Source: a bacterium SCSIO 12696
GTDB taxonomy: Bacteria > Pseudomonadota > Gammaproteobacteria > Pseudomonadales > Porticoccaceae
Length of the DNA: 64,000 nucleotides
Direction: 5' to 3'
Assembly: GCA_024397955.1 (NCBI GenBank)
Contig: CP073744.1
Span: 2,825,501 to 2,889,500, forward strand
This document shows positions 36,053 to 44,205 of this stretch, piece by piece. Within the stretch, counting starts at the first letter, position 1, and each line of letters opens with the position of its first letter. Position numbers and translations under genes: made by a program. The notes under the pieces are model-generated. The model was given only the letters and a program-made list of their open reading frames with translations. It searched no databases and was not told the origin of the DNA.

Positions 36053-36401
36053 ATATATCTTGGCAGTTGTTCTTGTTATCACAACGCTGTTTATTTTCTT
36101 CTATATTTTTTACAAAAAAATTGAGAACAAGCTATTTTTTCTTGCAGCTTGCTTCGGGGTTTATTGTTTCATTGAAATACTGCTAATAGTTGCTACTGCG
36201 CCTTTTTCACTCTTTTTTATCAAAATCCTTCCTCAGTTAGCGGAACAAGAACAGGTAGAATATTTGATACCCTTTTTAGCTGTATCTGAATTTGTTCAGG
36301 AGTATTGGTATGTGGTGTTTCACCCTATATTAGCTGTTTGGATTCCTGTGGCTATACACAAGAGATACGATTTGTTTCAGTCTGTTCGTAGGGTGGATTA
36401 G
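36039..36401 (+). CDS. Small AT-rich membrane protein
   Basis: A 120-residue protein with three to four hydrophobic helices (about residues 3-25, 31-60, 90-110), starting at a GTG with AAAGGA about eight bases ahead. It is unrecognised. Its last codons (RRVD and the stop) come from the GTAGGGTGGATTAG repeat at 36388-36417, which suggests that the original C-terminus has been replaced. Confidence 0.5.
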   Translation: MGLLEYILAVVLVITTLFIFFYIFYKKIENKLFFLAACFGVYCFIEILLIVATAPFSLFFIKILPQLAEQEQVEYLIPFLAVSEFVQEYWYVVFHPILAVWIPVAIHKRYDLFQSVRRVD

Positions 36402-36417
36402 CAAAGCGTAATCTACC
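36388..36417. repeat. Intergenic palindromic repeat, copy A
   Basis: A 30-base unit, GTAGGGTGGATTAG then CAAAGCG then TAATCTACC, that is largely palindromic and matches 51454-51483 in reverse with three differences. It overlaps the end of the preceding gene. Confidence 0.7.
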
Positions 36418-36463
36418 AGATTTTTGATGTTTCTCTTATCGAAGTTCATCATCACGAGCGTAG

Positions 36464-36508
36464 CGCGGCGATCCAGTGTCTTTGAAGTGAAATCACTAGA
36501 TTGCCGCG
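36464..36508. repeat. REP-like inverted repeat
   Basis: CGCGGCGATCCAGTG (36464-36478) pairs with CACTAGATTGCCGCG (36494-36508) with two mismatches. It sits between convergent genes and may serve as a two-way transcript end. Confidence 0.5.
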
Positions 36509-36573
36509 TCACTATGTTTCTCGCAATGACGGGTTTAGGGTTTCGTTACGGATCTACCGTAATATATGCCCTA

Positions 36574-38010
36574 TTACTTCAACAGCAATGAACGCAATAC
36601 CTTAAATACCAAATCTCGATTCTTGAGAATAAATCGGTTTTTGGGCAGGGATGCTTTGGAGTACAAGACTGTCTTTGCTTTCGAAAATGTCAAAAAACCT
36701 TCATGGCCGTGATAGTGCCCCATGCCTGATGGGCCGACACCGCCAAAGGGGGCATCGTCAGCAGCTACGTGCATGGCTGTATCGTTGATGGCAACACCGC
36801 CACTGTGGGTATTTTTCAAAATGCGATCAATCAGCGCGTTGTTTTTGGACATGATATACAGTGCCAACGGGCGTGGGCGCGCGTTGATATAGTCAATCAC
36901 TTCACCAACGTCCTGATAGGTTTTGACCGGCAGTATAGAACCAAAAATTTCCTCCTCCATAACCCGCATATCTTGGCTGACGTTAGTTACGATGTGTGGG
37001 TAGATCAGCCTGCCATCACCGTCTTTGTATTCCTTAACAGGGTGAATGTCCGCACCTTTCTCTTTGGCGTCGTCCAAAAATCCTTTCAGACGTGTAAATT
37101 GCCGGTCAGTCACAATATGTGTTTGGGTATTTTTGTTGTCGCCAGAAAGGTGATACTCCGCGTAACGTTTTTTGAATGTCTCTACAAATTCCTGCTTTCT
37201 GTGCTCGGGAACGAATACGTAATCCGGAGATACACAAATTTGCCCAGAGTTGGTCGACTTGCCGATGCTGATGGCATCCACAGCAGTGTCCATGCTGATG
37301 TCGTTATCGATAATTGTTGGGGACTTACCGCCCATTTCCAGAGTGATTGGCGTAAGGTTGTCAGCAGCGGCTTTGGCGACCAGCTTTCCAACGTTGGTTG
37401 AGCCCGTAAATATCAAATGGTCGAAGGGTAATGCTGAGAAGGCGGCGCCAATGCCAGCTTCGCCTTCAATAATAACGACATGCTCGGAGATAACGTCCAC
37501 TACCTTGCGCAACGCTTTATTGGCATTGGGAGTGAATTCACTCATTTTAATCATAACCCGGTTCCCTGCAGCGAGAGCTTGTACAGCTGGCCCCAGGGCC
37601 AGGAAGAAAGGGAAGTTCCAGGGAGTGATGACGCCAACAACACCCAGTGGCTGGTAATGTACACGAACCTTGGATGGGGCCAACATTAGGCCCGCATGCC
37701 GCTTTGACGGCTTCATCCATTTTTTCAGATTTTTCAGCGCGTAATTGATACCTGCCACACTGGGTAATACATCGGCAATTAGCGAGTCAAATTCACTGCG
37801 ATAACCATAATCTTGTTTGACGGCGTCATAGATGAGTTGTTCGTTGTCTATCAGCGATTTCTTGAGTTTTAGCAATATGTCTCTGCGTTGCTCATAACTG
37901 AGATAAGGTGCGTTGTTGTAAGCGGATTTAATGCTATTAAATTGCGCCTGAAGCTGTTCCTCTTGAACAGCGCTATCTTGTTGTAAAACGGTGCTTGCAA
38001 TGGCGTTCAT
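36574..38010 (-). CDS. Coniferyl-aldehyde-dehydrogenase-like aldehyde dehydrogenase
   Basis: A 478-residue NAD(P)-dependent aldehyde dehydrogenase that oxidises aldehydes to acids. The NAD-binding region (ITPWNFPF, FTGSTNVGKLV), the general base in LEMGGKSP and the catalytic cysteine in NSGQICVSPDYV are visible. The size, the lack of an N-terminal extension and the C-terminal hydrophobic tail fit the coniferyl aldehyde dehydrogenase group, which acts on aromatic and long-chain aldehydes. I start it at 38010 after AAGGA. It is the third gene of an operon with the Fe-alcohol dehydrogenase and a TetR gene, so alcohol to aldehyde to acid can be done by one operon. Confidence 0.9.
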   Translation of the reverse strand: MNAIASTVLQQDSAVQEEQLQAQFNSIKSAYNNAPYLSYEQRRDILLKLKKSLIDNEQLIYDAVKQDYGYRSEFDSLIADVLPSVAGINYALKNLKKWMKPSKRHAGLMLAPSKVRVHYQPLGVVGVITPWNFPFFLALGPAVQALAAGNRVMIKMSEFTPNANKALRKVVDVISEHVVIIEGEAGIGAAFSALPFDHLIFTGSTNVGKLVAKAAADNLTPITLEMGGKSPTIIDNDISMDTAVDAISIGKSTNSGQICVSPDYVFVPEHRKQEFVETFKKRYAEYHLSGDNKNTQTHIVTDRQFTRLKGFLDDAKEKGADIHPVKEYKDGDGRLIYPHIVTNVSQDMRVMEEEIFGSILPVKTYQDVGEVIDYINARPRPLALYIMSKNNALIDRILKNTHSGGVAINDTAMHVAADDAPFGGVGPSGMGHYHGHEGFLTFSKAKTVLYSKASLPKNRFILKNRDLVFKVLRSLLLK

Positions 38011-38044
38011 GGCCTTTTCCTTCAAAATCAAATGTAAGTTGAAT

Positions 38045-38602
38045 TCAGTTTTTGCCTTTGGAAAGGCTTTCAATAATTAATGTCATCTGTTCGAGAAGTT
38101 TTTCTCTTGATGATTCTTCCAGTAAGAGGCCTTTTGCGGCACATATCAGTGTGAAGGCTATGCCGTCTGCGTTAGCGTTCGAGGCATAGCAATGGTATTC
38201 AAGGAACTCCGCAAGCCGTGCTCGATAGCGTAATGGCCAGTCTTCCTCTGATTTCCAGGTTTCATTCAGCACATTGTCCATCACCGCAGTACCGTGGGAG
38301 TGGCTGACAATATCGATGGCTTCTCCCGTGGAAATGTCAAAAACTTTAAGTAGTGTGGACAACGGGTCTTGGTGGCCATTGCTTAATACGGTAAAGATTT
38401 CCCTGTACATGGCGGCCAGGTACACATTAATCACTCGCTTGTAGCATTGTTCTTTCGATCCAAACTTTTTGTATATCGACTGTCTGGATAAGCCAGCAGA
38501 GCGAGCGATATCTTCCATCGAAGTTTTCTGGAAGCCATACTGAGCAAATGTGGTCAGTATGGCTTTTGCCATTAACTCCTCGTTTTTTGCTGTACTAGCC
38601 AT
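38045..38602 (-). CDS. TetR family transcriptional regulator (paralogue 1)
   Basis: A 185-residue TetR-type repressor. The helix-turn-helix reads SMEDIARSAGLSRQSIYKKFG (about residues 28-48) and the C-terminal ligand domain is helical. It starts at 38602 (GAGG ahead), 13 bases after the alcohol dehydrogenase stop and 34 bases before the aldehyde dehydrogenase, so it is embedded in the operon it probably controls. A close paralogue lies at 40242-40793, with almost identical helix-turn-helix and C-terminus. A likely operator lies at 39915-39933. Confidence 0.85.
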   Translation of the reverse strand: MASTAKNEELMAKAILTTFAQYGFQKTSMEDIARSAGLSRQSIYKKFGSKEQCYKRVINVYLAAMYREIFTVLSNGHQDPLSTLLKVFDISTGEAIDIVSHSHGTAVMDNVLNETWKSEEDWPLRYRARLAEFLEYHCYASNANADGIAFTLICAAKGLLLEESSREKLLEQMTLIIESLSKGKN

Positions 38603-38615
38603 TGGTGCCTCATTC

Positions 38616-39830
38616 CTATTGCGCAAATGACAAATCACAGTGGCCATCGACGATGGATTGCAAAATGGATTTGATGTCGCTGCGTTTCATGCGCTTTGGC
38701 ACTGCGTAGGTTTGTCGAGCTTCTTTCAATGCATCACTGGTGATCTTGTCAAAATCCTTTTCTTTGAGTTCAGTGAGACTTGAGGGAATGCCGATTTCTT
38801 TGGCTAGCTGATCCACCCGTGCGATAAATTTGTCTGCCAGTATCTGCGTATCGGCAGTGGATTGCTGGCCACTTAACATCGTTTCAAGCTGAGCAAAACG
38901 CTGTGCGCAAACGGTTTGATTGAATCGCAACACCCTTGGCAATATCACTGCGTTGGTCAAACCGTGGGGGGTGTCATAATGTGCACTCACCTGATGTGAG
39001 ATAGCGTGTACATAGCCCAAGCTGGCTTTGGTAAAGGCGTGGCCTGCGAGCAAGGCAGCCTGGGCAACCATTTCTCGTGCTTTCAAGTTGTTGCCGTCGG
39101 TGTAAGCCAAGGGTAGGAAGTCAAACAACAACTTGATTGCAGTGGCCGCCTCCCGGTCAGTGTCAGTAAAGTTATTGCGTGATGTATAGGCCTCAATGGC
39201 ATGGGTCAACGTGTCCATACCCACAGCGGCTGTCATGTGAGGCGGCAATGATTTCAATAGCTCTGGGTCGAGAGCAACAGCCAAGGGAATGTATTTGGGG
39301 TCAACAAAAAATTTCTTTTTGTGAGTCTCCGGCTCCGAAATAACGGCCGTATTGGTTGCTTCAGACCCGGTTCCCGAGGTTGTTGGAGCCACATAGAAGG
39401 GCAGCGGTGGTTTTTTGACCTTAAGGATGCCGGCCAGCTTTTCCAGGCTGCGGTTATTAGTACTGGCAGCAGCAATCACTTTTGCCACATCAATGATAGA
39501 ACCACCGCCAATAGCAATAACGCTGTCACAGTTGTGTTCTTTGCTCAACGCAAGCCCAGCTTCCACATCTTTGTATGTGGGGTTGGGAGTGACACCATCG
39601 TATATGGTGACTTCACAGCCATTTACCTTGAAGTGATTAAGCAGCTCATCCAACTTCCCATTTTTTAGCAAAAAGCCTCCGGTAAGCAGTAGAGGTCTGC
39701 TTTGCCCACTGGCGATGATCAGGTCTGCCAATTGCTGACTCGATCCAACTCCGGAAAATGCCAATGGCTTTTGTGATGGCCAAAATGTTGAAAATGCACG
39801 AAGCACATAGGTGATTGCAGTGGACATCAT
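38616..39830 (-). CDS. Iron-containing alcohol dehydrogenase
   Basis: A 404-residue group III alcohol dehydrogenase. The NAD-binding GGGSIIDVAK and the TTSGTGSEATNTAV segment are present, and metal ligands are expected in GMDTLTHAIEAY and in GYVHAISHQVSAHYDTPHG. A good AAAGGA site precedes tandem ATG codons. It heads an operon with TetR and aldehyde dehydrogenase genes. The substrate is unknown; the partner suggests aromatic or medium-to-long-chain alcohols. Confidence 0.9.
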   Translation of the reverse strand: MMSTAITYVLRAFSTFWPSQKPLAFSGVGSSQQLADLIIASGQSRPLLLTGGFLLKNGKLDELLNHFKVNGCEVTIYDGVTPNPTYKDVEAGLALSKEHNCDSVIAIGGGSIIDVAKVIAAASTNNRSLEKLAGILKVKKPPLPFYVAPTTSGTGSEATNTAVISEPETHKKKFFVDPKYIPLAVALDPELLKSLPPHMTAAVGMDTLTHAIEAYTSRNNFTDTDREAATAIKLLFDFLPLAYTDGNNLKAREMVAQAALLAGHAFTKASLGYVHAISHQVSAHYDTPHGLTNAVILPRVLRFNQTVCAQRFAQLETMLSGQQSTADTQILADKFIARVDQLAKEIGIPSSLTELKEKDFDKITSDALKEARQTYAVPKRMKRSDIKSILQSIVDGHCDLSFAQ

Positions 39831-39914
39831 TGATTCCTTTAAACGTTGTGTTGAGGCCTTGTAAGCGCTCTTTGCTGTTGTCTATAGCTCGAATAATACT
39901 AAAATCTTTATTTA

Positions 39915-39933
39915 TGTCAATTTAAAAGTTACA
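39915..39933. promoter_or_regulatory. Likely TetR operator upstream of the alcohol dehydrogenase operon
   Basis: TGTCAATTTAAAAGTTACA is an imperfect palindrome in the AT-rich promoter region about 85 bases ahead of the alcohol dehydrogenase. It shares the left half and spacing with the perfect 7-bp-arm palindrome upstream of the second TetR gene (40882-40900). The rest of 39831-40241 shows nothing I can name. Confidence 0.55.
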
Positions 39934-40241
39934 AAAAATATATAAAATGTAAATTAAAGGATAAAAATATTTTGAAATCAAAGGGTTAAATCTGCCCGGA
40001 TGTTGAGACATATTCAGTGTCAGGTATCGGTAGAACGCCTGGAAGGAACACTAGATTATTCCGCACCACCACTTTTTATGGTGCTAGCCAGCCGATTGTC
40101 TCTTTTGTAAATCAGGCGTTTGCACAGCGGCGGGCAAACCAATGGATGAGTCTGCTATCGTCAGTGATGTTAGTTTGCAGGGTAGGGAAGGTAGGGTTGT
40201 GTGAACAACCTCTCTCAACCAATAGAAAGGTCGCCTTGAGG

Positions 40242-40793
40242 TTATTGGGCGGTGATGCTTTCGATAATTAATGTCATTTTTTCCAGAAATTTTTCTCTGG
40301 ACGATTCTTCCAGTAACAGGCCTTTTGCAGAACATATGAGTGCAAATGCAACTCCGTCGGCCCTGTTCCCAGGTGCGTAGTTGTTCTGTTCAAGGAATTC
40401 AGCGAGCCGTGATCGATATCGCAATGGCCAGTCTTCTTCAGATGCCCAGGTTTCCTCCAGTACATCATCCATCACTTCGGTACCGTTGGGATTGCTGACC
40501 ACATCAATGGATTCGCCCATGGATATGTCAAATGCGTTGAGCAGCGTGCTGAGGGAGTTGTCGTCGCTACTGCCCAAGGTGGCAAAAATTTGTGTGTACA
40601 TATTGGCAAGGTAGGTGCGTATGCTCCATTGGTAGCACTTTTCTTTGGAGCCAAATTTCTTGTAGATAGACTGTCTGGACAGGCTTGCAGCGCGAGCGAT
40701 ATCTTCCATGGAGGTTTTTTGGAATCCCCTTTGAGCAAAGGCAATTAATACGTCCTTCGCCATCTGTGCCTCTTTATTGATACCGCTTTTCAT
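40242..40793 (-). CDS. TetR family transcriptional regulator (paralogue 2)
   Basis: A 183-residue TetR-type regulator very similar to the 38045 gene: the HTH segment SMEDIARAASLSRQSIYKKFG differs by only two residues and the end KGLLLEESSREKFLEKMTLIIES is nearly the same. The start at 40793 has AGAAG ahead; an upstream TTG at 40805 is less likely. The gene lies upstream of the alcohol dehydrogenase on the same strand, separated by 411 bases, and has its own palindrome at 40882-40900. A duplication with possible cross-regulation is inferred. Confidence 0.85.
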   Translation of the reverse strand: MKSGINKEAQMAKDVLIAFAQRGFQKTSMEDIARAASLSRQSIYKKFGSKEKCYQWSIRTYLANMYTQIFATLGSSDDNSLSTLLNAFDISMGESIDVVSNPNGTEVMDDVLEETWASEEDWPLRYRSRLAEFLEQNNYAPGNRADGVAFALICSAKGLLLEESSREKFLEKMTLIIESITAQ

Positions 40794-40881
40794 GGTTCTT
40801 CTCAAAGAATTTAAAAGTAAGGTGAGAGTGAGCTTAAACAGCCACTTGAATCGATAGTGATATTGCCAATATAGGTGCTGC

Positions 40882-40900
40882 TGTCAATGATAAATTGACA
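40882..40900. promoter_or_regulatory. Likely TetR operator upstream of the second tetR gene
   Basis: TGTCAAT, five bases, ATTGACA form a perfect 19-bp palindromic site 89 bases ahead of the tetR gene. It matches the imperfect site at 39915-39933. The 360-bp gap 40794-41153 also contains the upstream region of the divergent permease, so the site could affect both genes. Confidence 0.6.
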
Positions 40901-41153
40901 AGAAATTAGAATAGTGTACATCGTTAGTCACTGCTGTTGGCTATATGGAGCTGGGTCTCGACGCGACCCTCATGTCAGCTGTCGATATAGCGCCGTTAAT
41001 CAGGTTGCAGAGGCTATTTGCCACCGCCTCTTTGGGTTTGCAGTAAACGCATCCAAACAATTTTTGAAACGAGGCAGTTGTCACCTTATGCTTGGCCAAT
41101 GCCGCGATAGGTGTAAGGCAAGTATTGAATACAGTTGATCACAGGAACAGAAA

Positions 41154-42503
41154 ATGGTGCAGGAAAATCAATTTTCCAGGGTGCTGAATGGCCGAGATAC
41201 GTTGACTTTGGCGTTTGGCGCAATGATCGGTTGGGGCTGGGTGGTACTGGCCGGCGACTGGGTTGAAACCGCAGGCACATTGGGTGCCGTTGTTGCGTTT
41301 GTTATTGGTGGTGCACTGGTGTGCCTGATTGCCTGCACCTATGCGGAGCTGGCTACGGCTATGCCCAAGGCCGGTGGTGAGCATGTGTACAGCCACCGGG
41401 CGTTAGGGAATTTTGGGTCTTTTATTTGTACCTGGACCATTATTCTCGGCTATGTTTCTGTATCAGCCTTTGAGGCGGTCGCACTGCCAACAGTGCTAGA
41501 TCATATTTTTGATTTTGAGCATCTTGGGCACCTGTGGCAAATCGCCGGCTCGGACGTCTATTTTACGTGGGCGCTTATTGGCAGTTTGGGGGCGGTGTTG
41601 GTTACGGTGGTCAATATTTTTGGTGTAAAACCGGCGGCGTTTTTACAAACGGTTCTGGTAACGCTGCTGATTGCTGGCGGGCTAATGCTGATGACCGGAT
41701 CCGTGGTGGGCGGTAACACTGAAAACCTGACACCGCTATTTGCCGATGGTTTTGCCGGGGTGAGTGCGGTCATTATTATGGTGCCCTTCATGCTGGTGGG
41801 CTTTGATGTGATACCTCAAGCGGCGGAAGAAATTAATCTGCCGTTCAAGAAGATCGGCAAAACTCTGTTGGCGGCACTGGCGTTGGCGGTTGCCTGGTAT
41901 GTTTTGATTATTCTCAGTGTCAGCCTGGCGTTGCCGGCTGAGCAAATAGCCAATGCTGAACTGGTCACCGCTGCAGCCAGCGAGGCGGGCTGGAACAGCA
42001 AGCTCGCGGGTACCTTTCTGGTGATTGCCGGTGTTGGCGGAATTATTACCAGTTGGAACGCGTTTATGGTGGGCGGCAGCCGCGCTATTTTCGCCATGGC
42101 CAGAGCCAAACAGTTGCCCGGTTTTTTGGCGTACCTTCACCCAAAACACAATACTCCGGTTAACGCCATTTTGTTGATTGGTGTGCTTTCCGCGTTGGCA
42201 CCATTACTGGGCAGTAAAGCACTGGTGTGGTTTGTGAATGCCGGTGGCCTGGGTATTGTGATTGCCTATGGCTTTGTGGCCCTGTCCTTTTTGGTGCTTA
42301 GGAAAAACGAGCCAGAGATGGAGCGCCCTTACAAGCTCAAGTATGGCAATACCGTGGGCTTTCTTGCGTTGGCAGCAGCGGTTGGGCTGGTTGCTCTGTA
42401 CTTGCCAGGCAGCCCTTCGGCATTGGTCTGGCCCTGGGAGTGGCTGATATTTATTGGCTGGAGCCTGCTGGGCTTTGTCTTTTACACGATGACCAAACGC
42501 TAG
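41154..42503 (+). CDS. APC family amino-acid permease
   Basis: A 449-residue inner-membrane transporter with about 12 hydrophobic segments. The amino acid-polyamine-organocation signature is visible in the first helix (TLAFGAMIGWGWVVLAGDWV) and in the conserved ELATAMPKAGGEHVY loop. The substrate is uncertain. A CAGGAACAG site precedes the ATG. It is not obviously tied to the alcohol operon next to it. Confidence 0.85.
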   Translation: MVQENQFSRVLNGRDTLTLAFGAMIGWGWVVLAGDWVETAGTLGAVVAFVIGGALVCLIACTYAELATAMPKAGGEHVYSHRALGNFGSFICTWTIILGYVSVSAFEAVALPTVLDHIFDFEHLGHLWQIAGSDVYFTWALIGSLGAVLVTVVNIFGVKPAAFLQTVLVTLLIAGGLMLMTGSVVGGNTENLTPLFADGFAGVSAVIIMVPFMLVGFDVIPQAAEEINLPFKKIGKTLLAALALAVAWYVLIILSVSLALPAEQIANAELVTAAASEAGWNSKLAGTFLVIAGVGGIITSWNAFMVGGSRAIFAMARAKQLPGFLAYLHPKHNTPVNAILLIGVLSALAPLLGSKALVWFVNAGGLGIVIAYGFVALSFLVLRKNEPEMERPYKLKYGNTVGFLALAAAVGLVALYLPGSPSALVWPWEWLIFIGWSLLGFVFYTMTKR

Positions 42504-42517
42504 TGGATAGGGCAGGG

Positions 42518-42961
42518 TTAAGTGATTTCGTCTAGTATCACGGGACCTTTATGGTTTGTGCCTAGTTTATCCCCTTCGTTGTAAATGGGGCAGCTTTTCA
42601 TCGACAGGCAGCCGCAGCCAATGCAGCCGGTAATCAGGTCGCGCAACCGCTCCAGATAGGCGATGCGATTGTTTAAATCTTCTCGCCATTCTTTTGACAG
42701 CTTTTTCCAGTCGCTGGCGGTCGGGGTGCGACTGTCGGGAAGGCTGTCAAAGGTTTGCTTGATCCCCTCCAGAGTAAAGCCTACCTTTTGTGCCGCCTTG
42801 ATCAAGGATACCCTCCTTACCACATCCGCTTTATAGCGACGCTGGTTACCGCTATTTCGATAACTTTGGATTAGCCCTTTTTGTTCGTAAAAATGCAGGG
42901 CGCTGACTTTCACCCCGCAACGTTTGGCGACTTTGCCCACGGTCCAGTTACTGTCGTTCAT
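42518..42961 (-). CDS. soxR: Redox-sensitive transcriptional activator SoxR
   Basis: A 147-residue MerR-family regulator. The N-terminal helix-turn-helix (WTVGKVAKRCGVKVSALHFY) and the 2Fe-2S site C113, C116, C118, C124 (CIGCGCLSMKSC) identify SoxR, which activates genes when its cluster is oxidised, often by redox-cycling compounds. I set the start at 42961 by homology; the longer frame would overlap the operator side. It is divergent from the VOC/FMN-reductase pair, with a matching sox box between. Confidence 0.95.
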   Translation of the reverse strand: MNDSNWTVGKVAKRCGVKVSALHFYEQKGLIQSYRNSGNQRRYKADVVRRVSLIKAAQKVGFTLEGIKQTFDSLPDSRTPTASDWKKLSKEWREDLNNRIAYLERLRDLITGCIGCGCLSMKSCPIYNEGDKLGTNHKGPVILDEIT

Positions 42962-43014
42962 AACGGTTATTTCACCATAAAGATTCCCAATCAAAACCAT
43001 AGTCAAAAATCCTC

Positions 43015-43045
43015 TTTACCTCAAGTTAGGTTGAGGTTTTATAGT
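43015..43045 (+). promoter_or_regulatory. SoxR-controlled promoter with sox box
   Basis: The -35 TTTACC (43015-43020) and the -10 TATAGT (43040-43045) are separated by 19 bp, the long spacer typical of MerR-family promoters. The sox box CCTCAAGTTAGGTTGAGG (43019-43036) fills the spacer and differs little from the known SoxR consensus. It drives the rightward VOC and FMN-reductase genes and probably influences soxR itself. Confidence 0.85.
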
Positions 43046-43081
43046 GGCCTCACTTTATCAACGACCACGGAGGAGAGAGCA

Positions 43082-43510
43082 ATGATTCGTATAGAACATA
43101 TTAACTTGGTGATCAAAAACCTGGATCAATCCATGGCGTTTTACAAAGCGGCTTTTCCCCATTGGGGCGTGCGCACTCAGGGTGGCGGCGAATGGTACGG
43201 AAAGCCCCGTAAGTGGGTGCATTTTGGTGACGATTATCAATACCTGGCGTTGAATGAATTTGGCGAGGGAGAGAACCGCAATCTGCAGGGTCATCAGGTG
43301 GGTTTGGCGCATTTTGCGTTTGAAACCAACGACCTGGATGCCCTTATTAAACGCATGAAAAACGCGGGCTTTGATGTGGATAAAGACGGCTCTGATGAGC
43401 CATACCGCAAAAACATCTACTATATTGACCCCGATGGTTTTGAAGTAGAGTTTGTGGAATATTTGAGCGACCTACCTGCCGAGCGTAATTTGAGCACAGA
43501 GGAAGAATAA
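43082..43510 (+). CDS. VOC (glyoxalase/dioxygenase-fold) family protein
   Basis: A 142-residue single-unit VOC protein. The beta-alpha-beta modules start IRIEHINLVIKNLDQSMAFY and GHQVGLAHFAFETNDLDAL and end in DPDGFEVEFVEY, giving likely metal ligands H6, H73 and a glutamate near the end. The start has GGAGGAGAG ahead. It is the first gene downstream of the sox box, so it probably detoxifies or modifies a redox-cycling compound. The exact substrate is unknown. Confidence 0.9.
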   Translation: MIRIEHINLVIKNLDQSMAFYKAAFPHWGVRTQGGGEWYGKPRKWVHFGDDYQYLALNEFGEGENRNLQGHQVGLAHFAFETNDLDALIKRMKNAGFDVDKDGSDEPYRKNIYYIDPDGFEVEFVEYLSDLPAERNLSTEEE

Positions 43511-44037
43511 TGAGAGTTTTAGCGTTTTCATCCAGTAACAGCAAGCAGTCTATTAACCGAGTTCTGGCGGCTTACACAGCCAATCTTGTACAGGGTGCAA
43601 CCGTAGAAGTACTGGATATTCACGACTACGAACTGCCATTGTTTAGCCCGGAACGTGAGGCCGAATTAGGGCAACCGCAGTTGGCTCGGGACTTTCTCGA
43701 CAAAATCGCCTCAGTAGATGCACTGGTTATCTCTCATGCCGAACACAACGGGTCGTATACTGCGGCTTACAAAAATTTGTTTGACTGGGCGTCCCGGGCA
43801 GAGCGCAAGGTGTTTCAGGGTAAACCCACTTTGCTGCTGGCCACTTCTCCGGGGCCGGGTGGCGCAAAAAACGTTTTGGCATTGGCGGAATCGTCAGCTC
43901 CCCATTTTGGTGCTGAGGTAGTGGCAGCCGTTTCAGTGCCAAAATTTCAGGATAATTTTGATGCAGAGGCAAATGAAATCACCAACCCGGAAATCAACGC
44001 TCAGTTGTTGGCGGCGGTAGAGAAGCTGAACTCTTAA
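43510..44037 (+). CDS. NAD(P)H-dependent FMN reductase family protein
   Basis: A 175-residue flavodoxin-like reductase. The FMN phosphate loop SSSNSKQSINR (about residues 7-17) and the ISHAEHNGSYTAAYKNLFDW stretch (near residue 74) place it in the SsuE/ChrR/ArsH superfamily. Its ATG overlaps the VOC stop by one base, so the pair is co-translated under SoxR control. The likely role is two-electron reduction of quinones or similar, avoiding redox cycling. Confidence 0.9.
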   Translation: MRVLAFSSSNSKQSINRVLAAYTANLVQGATVEVLDIHDYELPLFSPEREAELGQPQLARDFLDKIASVDALVISHAEHNGSYTAAYKNLFDWASRAERKVFQGKPTLLLATSPGPGGAKNVLALAESSAPHFGAEVVAAVSVPKFQDNFDAEANEITNPEINAQLLAAVEKLNS

Positions 44038-44077
44038 CCTGGCAAATTGCGTGAAGTTTCTTGATTTTACTGTGCTC

Positions 44078-44102
44078 GTGCCGACTTTGTCGGGGTCGGC
44101 AC
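44078..44102. terminator. Possible hairpin terminator after the SoxR regulon pair
   Basis: GTGCCGAC and GTCGGCAC pair over eight bases with a nine-base loop, 41 bases after the FMN reductase gene. No run of T follows, so termination is uncertain. Confidence 0.3.
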
Positions 44103-44205
44103 ATCCATATGCCGGGTTATTAACACTTCATACATTCTATTGCCGCGTTAATAAGTAATCTGGAATTGTTGGATTAGTGGCCTGCGGCGTTCTAAACTGA
44201 CATCT

